Below, piece by piece: positions 1 through 9,038 of a stretch of 56,841 nt of DNA; positions within the stretch are counted from its first letter, which is position 1; every line of letters begins with the position of its first letter. Under the pieces are notes generated by a model, which saw only the letters and a list, made by a program, of their open reading frames with translations, searched no databases and was not told the origin of the DNA. Source of the stretch: Bordetella parapertussis (GTDB lineage Bacteria; Pseudomonadota; Gammaproteobacteria; Burkholderiales; SG8-41). The DNA is taken from contig CAMCYP010000022.1 of NCBI GenBank assembly GCA_945885345.1, forward strand, positions 1 to 56,841. Direction: 5' to 3'. The translations under genes were made by a program, and so were the position numbers.

Positions 1-47
<47 letters not shown>

Positions 48-105
48 GATTCAATCTGCACGCGGCAATCATTCCGCAGTGCAATCCAGACTGAAAAAAA
101 CCGCC

Positions 106-945
106 ATGAGCCAGCCATTCCGCGCGGCATGCCTGCAACTCAACAGTGGCAGTGATCTGGCCGCCAATCTGGCCGCAGTGAAGACCATGGTCGCCGAAGC
201 AGCCAAAAGCGGTGCGCAACTGGTGTTGACGCCGGAATACTCGCTGATGATGGATGGCAGTGGCCGCGTCATGCGCGAGGGAGCACTGGACGCCGATGGC
301 GGCGAGACGCTGGTCGATCTGCAAAATCTGGCACGCAGCAACAAGGTCTGGCTGCTGCTCGGTTCACTGACGCTGAAAACCGGTGAGGAGCGTATCGTCA
401 ACCGCTCTTACCTGATCGCGGCTGACGGCACGGTGGTGGCAACTTACGACAAGATCCACATGTTTGATGTCACTTTGCCGGATGGCAAGGTGATCCGCGA
501 ATCGTCCTCGTATCGCCCGGGCGAACAGGCAGTGATTGCAGCGACACCGTGGGGCCCGCTGGGCATGACGGTCTGCTACGACCTGCGTTTCCCGCATTTG
601 TATCGCGCGCTGGCGCAGCGGGGCGCGCAGTTCATCAGCGTGCCGGCTTCTTTCCAGCGCCAGACCGGCAAGGCGCACTGGCATACCCTGCTCAAGGCGC
701 GTGCCATTGAAAATGCCGCCTATATCCTGGCGCCAGCAATGTGCGGCGAGCATCCGGGCAACCGCCAAACCTATGGCCATGCGCTGATCGTGGATCCCTG
801 GGGCGAGGTGCTGGCCGATGGCGGCGAAGAGCCGGGCATCGTTTACGCGGACATCGATCCCGCACGGGTGGCCAAAATCCGCGGCATGATGCCGTCATTG
901 CAGCATGACCGACCGTATGCCGTAATTGATATAAATAATAAATAA
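106..945 (+). CDS. Carbon-nitrogen hydrolase (nitrilase superfamily), Nit/deaminated-glutathione amidase-like
   Basis: A 279-residue cytoplasmic hydrolase of the nitrilase superfamily. The Glu-Lys-Cys triad is visible: E44 in LTPEYS, K116 in YDKIHMFD and C157 in VCYDLRFPHLYR. The YDLRFP sequence after the cysteine is typical of the Nit1/Nit2 branch, whose members hydrolyse deaminated glutathione or omega-amides, so a metabolite-repair role is likely but not proven. The frame stays open back to position 7 through the tRNA, so ATG 106 (MSQPFRAA) was chosen, where homology begins. The last codons (VIDINNK) and the stop fall in an unusually AT-rich tract shared with other sites in this window. 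Confidence 0.88.
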   Translation: MSQPFRAACLQLNSGSDLAANLAAVKTMVAEAAKSGAQLVLTPEYSLMMDGSGRVMREGALDADGGETLVDLQNLARSNKVWLLLGSLTLKTGEERIVNRSYLIAADGTVVATYDKIHMFDVTLPDGKVIRESSSYRPGEQAVIAATPWGPLGMTVCYDLRFPHLYRALAQRGAQFISVPASFQRQTGKAHWHTLLKARAIENAAYILAPAMCGEHPGNRQTYGHALIVDPWGEVLADGGEEPGIVYADIDPARVAKIRGMMPSLQHDRPYAVIDINNK

Positions 946-982
946 AAACAATAAGTTATAAAAAAATAACTCAATTGATAGA
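923..982. repeat. AT-rich dispersed element, copy a (minus orientation)
   Basis: About 60 bases of nearly pure A+T span the last codons of the amidase gene and the gap before the acyltransferase. Read on the minus strand, 939-951 gives TTGTTTTTATTTA, close to the 13-base core found at 6081, 21787 and 40273. The boundary is approximate. Confidence 0.5.
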
Positions 983-1025
983 TGACGGCATGGTTGATCA
1001 TGCCGCGTCCAGGGCTGGAGGAAAA

Positions 1026-1655
1026 ATGGCTGATTCGACGGGCGCAGATCGCCGCATGGCGGTAGAGTCCGTCCATGTCGGCGGCACCGTGCCGCGCCGC
1101 CATTACGGCCTGCTGCGACTGCTGGGGCTCTGGATACTGCGGCGCATGGATTGGCGCAGCGAAGGCGTGTTCCCGGATCAGCCGAAACTGGTGATTGCCA
1201 TCGCACCGCATTCCTCAGCCTGGGATTTCATCGTCGGTGCCGCGTTCCTGTATGTGCTCGGCCTGCGCGTGGCCTTCATTGCCAAACACACCTTGTTTTT
1301 CTGGCCGCTGGGCGGATTCATGCGCTGGCTGGGCGGCATTCCCGTCAACCGCGCACAACCTGAAAACCTGACGGATGTAATGGCCGCTGCGTTTGGCAAA
1401 CATCAGCAATTGTGGCTGGCGATTACGCCGGAAGGCACGCGTACCGAAGGTGCGCGCTTCAAATCGGGGTTTTACCGTATTGCCCACGCCGCCGGCGTGC
1501 CGATCCTGCCGGTGTATTTCAATTACCGGCGGCGGGTCACGGGTTTTCTGCCGCTGATTGAGCCGGGGGATGACGTCGCGGCGGGCGTGGAGCAGGTGCG
1601 GCTGTTATTGCAGCAACACGGCGCGCGCCGTCGCAGCAGCGCCGGTGATCAATAG
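1026..1655 (+). CDS. PlsC-like lysophospholipid acyltransferase family protein
   Basis: A 209-residue 1-acylglycerol-3-phosphate O-acyltransferase-type protein. Motif I (HX4D) is HSSAWD, about residues 62-67, and motif III is TPEGTRTEGARFK, the phosphate-binding segment. A hydrophobic stretch (VGAAFLYVLGLRVAFIA) and the FFWPLGGFMRWLGGIPV segment fit peripheral or monotopic membrane attachment. ATG 1026 was chosen because GGAGG (1017-1021) sits four bases upstream; TTG 975 and ATG 990 are in-frame alternatives. It overlaps the convergent acyl-CoA dehydrogenase gene by 7 bases. The acyl donor and acceptor cannot be told from sequence. Small stand-alone proteins of this type usually acylate lysophospholipids or lipid A-like substrates. 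Confidence 0.82.
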   Translation: MADSTGADRRMAVESVHVGGTVPRRHYGLLRLLGLWILRRMDWRSEGVFPDQPKLVIAIAPHSSAWDFIVGAAFLYVLGLRVAFIAKHTLFFWPLGGFMRWLGGIPVNRAQPENLTDVMAAAFGKHQQLWLAITPEGTRTEGARFKSGFYRIAHAAGVPILPVYFNYRRRVTGFLPLIEPGDDVAAGVEQVRLLLQQHGARRRSSAGDQ

Positions 1656-2815
1656 GACTTCGGCAGTCCAAGCACGCGTTCCGCGATGTAGCAGAGGATC
1701 AGTTGCGGGCTGACCGGTGCGATACGCGCAATCATCGCCTCGCGGAAATAGCGTTCGACGTGGAACTCCTTTGCATAGCCCATGCCGCCGTGGGTCAGCA
1801 CCGCGGTTTCGCAGGCTTTGAATCCGGCTTCGCCGGCAAAATATTTCGCGGCATTGGCTTCGGCCCCACAGGGTTTTCCGGCGTCGTAGAGGCTCGCTGC
1901 CCTGTAGGTCAGCAGCCGCGCTGCCTCGAGTTCGATCCAGCGTTGCGCCAGCGGATGCTGAATGGCCTGGTTCTGACCGATTGGCCGGTCGAATACGATG
2001 CGTTCACCGGCATATTGCGTGGCGCGATTTAAAGCGGCGCGACCGAGACCCGCGGCTTCGGCAGCGACAAGGATGCGTTCGGGGTTCAGGCCGTCAAGGA
2101 TGTAACGGAATCCTTTGCCTTCCTCACCGATGCGATCCCTTGCCTGCACGCGCAGGCCATCAATGAACACCTGGTTGGAGTCCACCGCCTTGCGGCCCAT
2201 TTTTTCGATCTCGCGGACTTCGACCTTGCTGCGGTCGATATCGGCATAAAACAGCGTCAGGCCGTCGATTGGATTTTCGGTTTGCTCCAGCGGCGTAGTG
2301 CGTGTCAGCAGCAGGATCTTGTTCGCGACCTGGGCGGTGGATATCCAGACTTTTTGTCCGGTAATCACATAATCATCGCCATCGCGGATGGCTTTCGTTG
2401 CAAGGCGAGTCGTGTTGAGGCCGGCACCGGGTTCAGTGACGCCAAAACAGGCTTTGTCGGTGCCGGCAATCAGTGGTGGCAGCCAGCGCTGTTTTTGTTC
2501 GTCGGTTGCATAAACCACCACCGGATGCAGTCCGAAGATATTCATGTGGATGGCCGACGCACCGGAAAATCCGGCGCCGGATGCGGCGATGGTTTCCATC
2601 ATCAGTGCCGCTTCGGTGATACCGAGACCGCTGCCGCCGTAGCGTTCGGGCATTGCGATGCCGAGCCAGCCATCGGCGGCAATGGCGGCATGGAATTCAT
2701 GCGGAAAACTGCCTTCGTGATCCTTCTGCAGCCAGTAGTCCGCGCCGAAACGCGCGCAGACCCGGGTGATTGCATCCCGGATGGCGCGTTGGTCGGAGGA
2801 TAACTCGAAATCCAT
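1649..2815 (-). CDS. Acyl-CoA dehydrogenase
   Basis: A 388-residue flavoprotein of the acyl-CoA dehydrogenase family, which introduces a trans-2 double bond into an acyl-CoA and passes electrons to electron-transfer flavoprotein. The N-terminal helical domain begins DFELSSDQRAIRD. The middle domain carries the FAD/substrate signature CFGVTEPGAGLNTT and VWISTAQVANKI. The C-terminal domain has ILDGLNPERILVAAEAAGLG and GGMGYAKEFHVERYFREA, whose Glu is the candidate catalytic base. Length is normal for the family. It lies 22 bases after the RraA-like gene on the same strand, so the two may be co-transcribed. Substrate chain length is unknown. Confidence 0.92.
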   Translation of the reverse strand: MDFELSSDQRAIRDAITRVCARFGADYWLQKDHEGSFPHEFHAAIAADGWLGIAMPERYGGSGLGITEAALMMETIAASGAGFSGASAIHMNIFGLHPVVVYATDEQKQRWLPPLIAGTDKACFGVTEPGAGLNTTRLATKAIRDGDDYVITGQKVWISTAQVANKILLLTRTTPLEQTENPIDGLTLFYADIDRSKVEVREIEKMGRKAVDSNQVFIDGLRVQARDRIGEEGKGFRYILDGLNPERILVAAEAAGLGRAALNRATQYAGERIVFDRPIGQNQAIQHPLAQRWIELEAARLLTYRAASLYDAGKPCGAEANAAKYFAGEAGFKACETAVLTHGGMGYAKEFHVERYFREAMIARIAPVSPQLILCYIAERVLGLPKSY

Positions 2816-2837
2816 GGGCCTCAGGTCGGCAGATGGC

Positions 2838-3536
2838 TTACCGGCTGCGCAGTTTCGCCGGAATCACGCAACCTTTGGCGCGGAGTGTTTCATCCACCCA
2901 GCTGCGATCGACCTTGCCCTTGCCGCGGATGGCTTTCAGTAGCGCAGCTTCTTTTTTGGCCTGGTCCAGCGCCAATGCAATGGTTTCTTCGGCCAGCGCC
3001 TGCGGCAGCACCAGCAGTCCGTCATCATCGCCGATGATGAGGTCGCCGGGATTGACCACGGCGTCGCCGATGACCACCGGCACATTGATTTCGCCAGGGC
3101 CGTTTTTGTACGGTCCGCGATGGGTCACGCCGCTGGCGTAAACCGGAAAGCTCGACATTGCCAGCGCATCGGCATCGCGGATCGCGCCGTCGATGACCAT
3201 GCCTGCAGCGCCGTTTCTTTCGGCAAGCGAGGCCATGATCTCGCCGATGATGGCCTGGGTGTTGATGCCGCCGGCATCGACCACGATCACGTCGCCGGGA
3301 CGGGCGATATCGATGGCCTTGTGCACCATCAGGTTGTCGCCGGGACTCACTTTGACGGTCAGTGCGGTGCCGACCAGCCTGCCGCCACGGTGGCAGGGCC
3401 AGAGATCGGGGCCGACCGCGTGCAGGCGGTGCATGTTGTCGCTGAGGTGGGCAGTGGCGATTTTACGCAGCGCGGCGATGACTTTCGGTGCGGGTTGGGG
3501 CGGAAAGGGCAGGATGCGGAAGCCGATGGGGGCCAT
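2838..3536 (-). CDS. RraA-like protein / 4-hydroxy-4-methyl-2-oxoglutarate aldolase family
   Basis: A 232-residue protein of the RraA/HMG aldolase fold. Family landmarks are [33 protein letters not shown] and the metal/substrate motif [12 protein letters not shown] (D-G-x-x-R-D). True RraA is about 160 residues and inhibits RNase E. The extra C-terminal segment here and the acyl-CoA dehydrogenase neighbour favour a class II pyruvate aldolase-type enzyme acting on small oxoacids. ATG 3536 was chosen because upstream frame extension (to 3710) runs through the surE promoter region and lacks homology. It is divergent from surE. Confidence 0.82.
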   Translation of the reverse strand: MAPIGFRILPFPPQPAPKVIAALRKIATAHLSDNMHRLHAVGPDLWPCHRGGRLVGTALTVKVSPGDNLMVHKAIDIARPGDVIVVDAGGINTQAIIGEIMASLAERNGAAGMVIDGAIRDADALAMSSFPVYASGVTHRGPYKNGPGEINVPVVIGDAVVNPGDLIIGDDDGLLVLPQALAEETIALALDQAKKEAALLKAIRGKGKVDRSWVDETLRAKGCVIPAKLRSR

Positions 3537-3690
3537 GATCGTGGACCGGTGGTTTAAGGGGATGCGTATCCTAGCATCCGCGCCGGACCCCGCAGCAGCA
3601 CATGCTAAAATTCGCGATGTAAACCGGGGATCCTGGAACAACCGCCTGCCGCAATGCAGGGCACACAACAAAGCAAAACGAAACATCAGC

Positions 3691-4437
3691 GTGCGCATCC
3701 TGCTCAGCAACGACGACGGTTATTTTGCACCGGGCCTGGCGGCCCTGGAACAGGCGCTTGCCGCGTTGGGTACCGTCACAGTAGTCGCCCCCGAGCGCGA
3801 TCGCAGTGGCGCCAGCAATTCGCTCACACTCGACCGGCCGCTGTCGGTGCGTCGCGCCAGCAACGGTTATTACTATGTCAACGGCACCCCGACCGACTGC
3901 GTGCATCTGGCTGTGACCGGATTGCTGCCCGAATTGCCGGATGTCGTGGTGTCCGGCATCAATCATGGCGCCAACATGGGTGATGACACGATTTATTCCG
4001 GCACCGTCGCCGCAGCCACTGAAGGCTTCCTGCTCGGCATCCCGTCACTGGCGATATCGCTGGTTGCTGCGGGGCATGACCATTTCGCTACTGCAGGGCG
4101 GATCGCCGCTGAACTGGTAATGCGTTTTTCCAAACACCGCCTGGAGCAGCCGGTGCTACTCAACGTCAACGTACCCGATGTGCCGCATCAGCAATTGCAG
4201 GGCATCAGGGTTACCCGCCTTGGCAAACGCCACAAGGCGGAACCCGTGCTCAAGGCCAGCACGCCGCGCGGCGAAACCGTGTACTGGGTCGGTGCCGCCG
4301 GTGGCGCGCAGGATGCCGGCGAGGGAACCGATTTCCATGCTGCGGCGTCCAACCAGGTATCGGTCACGCCGCTGCAGATGGACCTGACGCGGTTTGCGCA
4401 GATGGAAACGGTAGCCCGCTGGCTGGGCCACGCATGA
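3691..4437 (+). CDS. surE: 5'/3'-nucleotidase SurE (survival protein)
   Basis: A 248-residue metal-dependent nucleoside monophosphate phosphatase. The N-terminal signature [15 protein letters not shown] contains the metal-binding Asp-Asp pair. [24 protein letters not shown] and [23 protein letters not shown] follow in the order seen in Escherichia coli SurE. The chosen start is GTG 3691, which places the signature at residue 3 as in the family; no strong ribosome-binding site precedes it, and ATG 3561 is an in-frame alternative without homology. It overlaps pcm by ATGA at 4434-4437, so the two are translationally coupled. The pair with nlpD is a classic stationary-phase and protein-repair operon. 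Confidence 0.94.
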   Translation: MRILLSNDDGYFAPGLAALEQALAALGTVTVVAPERDRSGASNSLTLDRPLSVRRASNGYYYVNGTPTDCVHLAVTGLLPELPDVVVSGINHGANMGDDTIYSGTVAAATEGFLLGIPSLAISLVAAGHDHFATAGRIAAELVMRFSKHRLEQPVLLNVNVPDVPHQQLQGIRVTRLGKRHKAEPVLKASTPRGETVYWVGAAGGAQDAGEGTDFHAAASNQVSVTPLQMDLTRFAQMETVARWLGHA

Positions 4438-5093
4438 ACGCGGCTAACTCCGGCATCGGCATGACTTCGCAGCGCACGCGCATGCGCATGGTGGAGCGGT
4501 TGCGCGGGCAGGGCATTCGCGATGAATTGATACTGGCTGCAATGGGTGAAGTGCCGCGGCATATCTTTGTCGATGAAGCCCTGGCGAGCCGGGCCTACGA
4601 GGACATGTCGCTGCCGCTGGGTTTTGGCCAGACCATATCCAGTCCGTACACTGTGGCACGCATGCTGGAATTGCTGCGCAGCGGCGGTACACTGGACAAG
4701 GTGCTGGAAATCGGCACCGGATGCGGTTATCAGGCGGCGGTATTGTCGCGGCTGGCGCGCGAGGTGTATTCAATAGAGCGGCTCGCTCCGTTATTGACCA
4801 AGGCGCGGCGCCATTTGCGCGACGCGCGTGCGCATAACGTGCGTGTGCGCAACGCCGACGGCAACCTGGGCATGCCGGAGCAGGCACCGTTCGACGGCAT
4901 CGTGGTGGCGGCTGCGGCGACGCATGTGCCGCAGGCATTACGCGACCAGCTCGCCGTGGGTGGTAAACTCATCATCCCTCTGACGCATCATGGCAAGCAG
5001 GGCTTGCATGTCATTGAGAAAACCGCACAAGGTTATGTTGATCGAAAAGTGGAAGATGCGAAATTTGTTCCGTTGCTCCCCGGCCTGGGCTGA
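4434..5093 (+). CDS. pcm: Protein-L-isoaspartate O-methyltransferase
   Basis: A 219-residue S-adenosylmethionine-dependent methyltransferase that starts repair of isoaspartyl residues in aged proteins. SAM motif I is [19 protein letters not shown], with the upstream substrate-site segment [19 protein letters not shown]. Motif II is [32 protein letters not shown], and the typical end FVPLLPGLG is present. The ATG overlaps the surE stop (ATGA). The 3' end runs into the nlpD-like gene, whose exact start is uncertain and may lie inside pcm. Confidence 0.95.
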   Translation: MNAANSGIGMTSQRTRMRMVERLRGQGIRDELILAAMGEVPRHIFVDEALASRAYEDMSLPLGFGQTISSPYTVARMLELLRSGGTLDKVLEIGTGCGYQAAVLSRLAREVYSIERLAPLLTKARRHLRDARAHNVRVRNADGNLGMPEQAPFDGIVVAAAATHVPQALRDQLAVGGKLIIPLTHHGKQGLHVIEKTAQGYVDRKVEDAKFVPLLPGLG

Positions 5094-6054
5094 GCACAAG
5101 CGGCATGTGGTGCCGGCGGAGCGCGTGCTTCATCGCATCGGTAGCGGCATTTTCAGTGTTGTGCCCGCCGTTGCTGTACTGGCCTTGCTGTCCGGTTGCA
5201 TGACGGGGCGTCCCGCACCGGTCACTGAACGGCTTCCCCCGCAGCAGACCAAGGCGCCGCAGACCAGACCTGCCCCCCGCGTGGCGCAGTCAACGGCGCC
5301 GGATCAGCCGCGTCCCGACTTCTATTCCGTGAAGGCCGGCGATACGCTGTACAGCATTGCGCTCGAATTCGGTCTGGATTACCGCGAACTGGCGGCCTGG
5401 AACAGCATAGAGCCGTCGCGCATCCGCATTGGCCAGCAATTGCGGCTGTCACCGCCCGGAGGCGTGGTAGCCACACCGCTGCGTACGCCATCGGGTGCGG
5501 TGGAAGCGAAACCGCTGGGCACCGGGCCGGGCGCTATTGCCGGCGCACGGGCAGAACCGCGTGGTGTGCGTGTGCCGTATTCGGACCAGGCCTATGCCCA
5601 GATGTCCGGCGTCAAACCTGAGCCTGCAACGACCGCCAAAGCGCCTGAACAGCCGAATGATGCAAAGCCGGTTCCTGCCGGTGTCGATGACGTGGACTGG
5701 ATCTGGCCGGTGAGCGGGAAGGTTGTCAGTCCGTTCAACGAAGCTTCAAACAAAGGCATCGGTATTGCCGGAAAAATGGGCCAGCCGGTGATGGCGGCAG
5801 GGCCGGGCCGGGTGATTTTCAGTGGCACCGGCATCCGAGGTCTGGGCAAACTGATCGTCATCAAGCACAACGAAAAATTTCTCAGTGTGTATGCGCACAA
5901 CCGCGAACTGCTGGTGAAGGAAGGGCAGATGGTGACGCGCGGCCAGAAAATCGCAGAAATGGGCGATTCCGATACCGATCAGGTGAAATTGCACTTCGAA
6001 ATTCGCCGCATGGGCAAGCCGGTGGATCCCGTGGGATTGCTGCCACCCGCGTAA
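5056..6054 (+). CDS. nlpD: NlpD-like murein hydrolase activator (LysM + degenerate M23 domain) lipoprotein
   Basis: An outer-membrane lipoprotein expected to activate an AmiC-type amidase at the septum. A hydrophobic segment ends in the lipobox LLSGC (Cys near 5200). A LysM domain ([20 protein letters not shown]) binds peptidoglycan, a Pro/Ala-rich linker follows, and a C-terminal M23/LytM domain begins [13 protein letters not shown]. The metal ligands of active LytM enzymes are missing: the site reads NKGIGIAG rather than HxGxD, and LHFEIR keeps only part of the HxH motif. This matches NlpD, a non-catalytic activator. The start is uncertain. ATG 5056 overlaps pcm; GTG 5107 or GTG 5125 would give a more usual 24-30 residue signal peptide. 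Unlike most proteobacterial loci, no rpoS follows. Confidence 0.9.
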   Translation: MRNLFRCSPAWAEHKRHVVPAERVLHRIGSGIFSVVPAVAVLALLSGCMTGRPAPVTERLPPQQTKAPQTRPAPRVAQSTAPDQPRPDFYSVKAGDTLYSIALEFGLDYRELAAWNSIEPSRIRIGQQLRLSPPGGVVATPLRTPSGAVEAKPLGTGPGAIAGARAEPRGVRVPYSDQAYAQMSGVKPEPATTAKAPEQPNDAKPVPAGVDDVDWIWPVSGKVVSPFNEASNKGIGIAGKMGQPVMAAGPGRVIFSGTGIRGLGKLIVIKHNEKFLSVYAHNRELLVKEGQMVTRGQKIAEMGDSDTDQVKLHFEIRRMGKPVDPVGLLPPA

Positions 6055-6064
6055 TCCCATCGGG

Positions 6065-6101
6065 GAATATTAATAACCCATTGTTTTTATTGATTTTTTA
6101 C
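6065..6101. repeat. AT-rich dispersed element, copy b
   Basis: AT-rich gap between the convergent nlpD and transglutaminase genes. The core TTGTTTTTATTGA is at 6081-6093 and is identical to cores at 21787 and 40273. No hairpin is apparent, so it does not look like an intrinsic terminator. Confidence 0.55.
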
Positions 6102-8068
6102 GCTGAAAAAGCGCGCACCCGGCGTTTCAATGCTTGTATTTGCTCCGGCCGGGATTCACCACCGTAGCGCAGGGCTATATACAAAGCGGTGATTTCATTC
6201 ACCGTAGCGGCCAGTTCGGGAAGCTTTTGTGTCACGCGCTGCGCAAAAACGCGCGGACCCTCCGCCGCATCACGCTGCAATCCCTGCCGTCCCAGCTTCC
6301 GGCAAAACTGTTCGTAGATTTTTTTCACGGCATCTTCACGCACGCCGCGCAGGTCGCGCAACGCGAAAGCCGTGCCGATCAAAACAGCGATACCCGCGCA
6401 GAACAGCAAGACGAAAGCCAGCGTTTGCCAGGTCGATTCGCTGAAACCGATATAGGACAGGAAACGGCGCTGGCGGTCCGGGGTGTAACCCAGCACCCAC
6501 TGATTCCAGGTGTAGGTTACCGAGTCCAGTGTCAGTCGCATGCGTTGCAGCATTGCAAAATCGCCACGCACGAACATCGGCAGCGGATCAGTGCGCGGCA
6601 GCGCAGAGGCAATTCCGCGTTCCACCCGCGCCGGTGACACCGCTGCCGTGGGATCCACGCGCACCCAGCCGGTATTTTTCAGCCAGATTTCCACCCAGGC
6701 ATGGGCATCGGCCTGGCGCACGAGAATGTATTCACCAACGGGATTGATTTCACCGCCCAGATAGCCGGTGACTACCCGTGCCGGTATGCCTGCGGCGCGC
6801 ATCAGAACGGTAAATGCCGACGCGAAGTGTTCGCAAAAACCGCGACGTGTCTCAAACAGGAATTCATCAACAGGTTGTTCGCCGAGCAGCGGCGGCGACA
6901 GTGTGTAGACAAAATTTTCATTACGAAAACGGGTCAGCACCGCAGCGACCAGATTACGGTCGTCAGGAAACTTCTGGCGCAGATCCTGCGCAAATTGACT
7001 GGTGCGGGGATTGGTGTCGGGCGGCAGGCGCAGGTTGCGCGCGAGCAGGCTCTGGTCATCGTCCGCGCCGTAGGCCGTGCCGATGGAAGACACCATGTCG
7101 TAGCGCATGCGGGTGCGCACAGGGGTGAAACTCAGTAGTTGCATGTCGCGCGTGGCAATGGAGCGTGGCGGGCGCCGGCCCGGAAATTCCAGCGCGAACA
7201 GCCAGCGTTTGTTATGCGGCTCCAGCGTCACCGTGTATTCGATCTGCGGGCTGTGGTCGGGAAGATCGGTGGTGCTTTGTACGATGCGTGGCGCTGTCCA
7301 CGTCCTGCCGTCGTAATCCCATAACACGGGGCCGCGCCAGTACAGATCCTTGGGTTCGGGTATGACGCCGGCGAAAGACGCGCGAAACGCGATGGCGTCG
7401 GACAGGATCAGGCTGTTCATGCTGCCCGGGCTCATGGTATCGGACAGGCCGCTCAATCCGGCATAAGCATCCTGAGGCATTCCCCACAACGGCCCCTGGA
7501 TGCGCGGGAACAGCAGGAACAGCACCAGCATCAGCGGCACGCCCTGCAGGATCAGCACGCCAGCACTGCGCACGGGTGAACGCCAGCCTGGCCATGCGCC
7601 GGTGTATTGCATGCCGATCAGGCTGGCAACGAGCAGCCATGCGCAACCTAGCATGTAGGCTGCGGTCGGAATGGTCTGCGAATGCAGGAAATTGGTCACC
7701 AGCAGAAAACAGCCGAGAAAGCCGAGCAGCATGCCGTCGCGCTGGGTGCGGCTTTCCAGCAGTTTCAGCGCAAGCATGACCACCAGCAAGGCAACACCGG
7801 CATCGCGCCCGAACAACGTCCGGTATTGCAGCAGGATGCCGACGCTGGCAGCGACGGCGATCAGTATCATCATCCATTTCGCTGCCGGCTTGCTGCGCAT
7901 GCGCAACTGCAGCAGGCGCCAGCCGGCAATGCTGATGGCCAGCACAGAAATCCAGATCGGCATCCGCAGCAAATGGGGCAGGCTGGCAAACAGAAACCCG
8001 GCGCCCAGCCAGAGGATTTCACGGGATCCGATGATCCGCGTGTCAAGCGTGGTCGGTAGCGAGACCAT
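6098..8068 (-). CDS. Membrane transglutaminase-like protein (DUF3488/TgpA family)
   Basis: A 656-residue inner-membrane protein. The N-terminal third holds several membrane segments (for example WLGAGFLFASLPHLL and VALLVVMLALKLL). A large extracytoplasmic transglutaminase-like domain follows, with catalytic Cys in RRGFCEHFASAFTVLMRA, His in ADAHAWVEIWL and Asp in VRVDPTAAV. A late membrane segment (FVLLFCAGIAVLIGTAFAL) precedes a C-terminal cytoplasmic tail. The Pseudomonas member TgpA is essential for viability. ATG 8068 (MVSLPTTLD) was preferred to an upstream extension because it places the first membrane segment near the N-terminus; it overlaps the end of the DUF58 gene by 26 bases. The moxR-DUF58-transglutaminase order is a conserved operon of unknown cell-envelope function. 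Confidence 0.9.
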   Translation of the reverse strand: MVSLPTTLDTRIIGSREILWLGAGFLFASLPHLLRMPIWISVLAISIAGWRLLQLRMRSKPAAKWMMILIAVAASVGILLQYRTLFGRDAGVALLVVMLALKLLESRTQRDGMLLGFLGCFLLVTNFLHSQTIPTAAYMLGCAWLLVASLIGMQYTGAWPGWRSPVRSAGVLILQGVPLMLVLFLLFPRIQGPLWGMPQDAYAGLSGLSDTMSPGSMNSLILSDAIAFRASFAGVIPEPKDLYWRGPVLWDYDGRTWTAPRIVQSTTDLPDHSPQIEYTVTLEPHNKRWLFALEFPGRRPPRSIATRDMQLLSFTPVRTRMRYDMVSSIGTAYGADDDQSLLARNLRLPPDTNPRTSQFAQDLRQKFPDDRNLVAAVLTRFRNENFVYTLSPPLLGEQPVDEFLFETRRGFCEHFASAFTVLMRAAGIPARVVTGYLGGEINPVGEYILVRQADAHAWVEIWLKNTGWVRVDPTAAVSPARVERGIASALPRTDPLPMFVRGDFAMLQRMRLTLDSVTYTWNQWVLGYTPDRQRRFLSYIGFSESTWQTLAFVLLFCAGIAVLIGTAFALRDLRGVREDAVKKIYEQFCRKLGRQGLQRDAAEGPRVFAQRVTQKLPELAATVNEITALYIALRYGGESRPEQIQALKRRVRAFSA

Positions 8069-9038
8069 GCAAAGCCAGTGCGCGCAGGCAGTCGCCGCGG
8101 TGCGCGGCGCCGCTGGCAATCGGTAGCGCGAGGCCGGGCAGGCGCAGTCCGTAAGCCAGTCCTGCACCATCCGCATCGAGGACCCAGCGTGCGAGATGCG
8201 CAAGCCGGTTTTCGGTATCCATCGCCGGCGGCAGCGACTCCCACGTCAGCCAGAGTTCGGCGTCGGCACGACCGGCGAATTGCTTGGTCAGCAGGGTGTC
8301 GTCCCGTGCCACGGCTTTCCACGCAATATGGCGGGGCGAGTCACCGGGGCGGTATGGGCGCAATCCGGAAAACTCATCATGGCCGTGGCCATGCACGCCG
8401 CCGTCACCACTGCCGGCGGCCGGCACCGGCAACGCCAGTCCCGGAGGTACCGGTGCGGGATAAACCAGCGCATGCATGTCGAGGTCGGCGTATGACCAGG
8501 CACGGAACAGGCCGACCGGGAAAAACGTGAACAGCGTCAGGCGCCCGGGGCGCAGCCAGCCGCGCTGCATTGCAGGTATGCCTATCGTGGCCGTCATTTC
8601 TTCGCCGGGAGGAATATCGATATAGACGGCGATCCGTTTGTCGCGGGTAATACCGACGCTGTGGCGGTGAACACGCGCCTGGTTGTCGATGCGGATCTGG
8701 AATTGCGCCTGCTCGCCGGCGAATACCGGCTGAACCTTGCCCGGCGCAATGCGCAGGTTGGCCAGATTGCGGAAGGTATGCAGCATCGACTGGATGCCGG
8801 TCGCGCCGAGCAGGAAAGATAGGATGAAGCCGAGGGACAGGTCGTAATTGACCGATCCGATAAGCATCAACACGATCACGCCCGCGAACAGTATTCCCTG
8901 GCGTGTTGGCAATATGAACACGCGGCGCTGTACCAGCACGATGGTGCCGCGTTCAGGACCGCGCCACTGGAACATCCATTCGAGGATGCCATTTCTGAGC
9001 GCGCCAAAGAGTGACGGCGATCCGGCAGCCGGGGGCAT
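8043..9038 (-). CDS. DUF58 domain-containing membrane protein
   Basis: A 331-residue protein with two adjacent N-terminal membrane segments (GILFAGVIVLMLIGSVNYD and LGFILSFLLGATGIQSML) followed by a beta-rich domain. The DUF58 signature EFSGLRPYRPGDSPRHIAWK is clear and is followed by a von Willebrand A-like end (ELWLTWESLP). Its ATG overlaps the moxR stop (ATGA at 9035-9038), and its own end overlaps the transglutaminase start. Such proteins are thought to work with MoxR AAA+ ATPases in assembling or maturing envelope complexes. The direct partner here is inferred from the operon only. Confidence 0.9.
   Translation of the reverse strand: MPPAAGSPSLFGALRNGILEWMFQWRGPERGTIVLVQRRVFILPTRQGILFAGVIVLMLIGSVNYDLSLGFILSFLLGATGIQSMLHTFRNLANLRIAPGKVQPVFAGEQAQFQIRIDNQARVHRHSVGITRDKRIAVYIDIPPGEEMTATIGIPAMQRGWLRPGRLTLFTFFPVGLFRAWSYADLDMHALVYPAPVPPGLALPVPAAGSGDGGVHGHGHDEFSGLRPYRPGDSPRHIAWKAVARDDTLLTKQFAGRADAELWLTWESLPPAMDTENRLAHLARWVLDADGAGLAYGLRLPGLALPIASGAAHRGDCLRALALHGLATDHA

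Noticed and set aside
6065..6101. The AT-rich gap after nlpD as an intrinsic terminator
   Set aside because: There is no stable GC stem before the T-rich stretch, and the same motif occurs in divergent gaps and inside a coding region.
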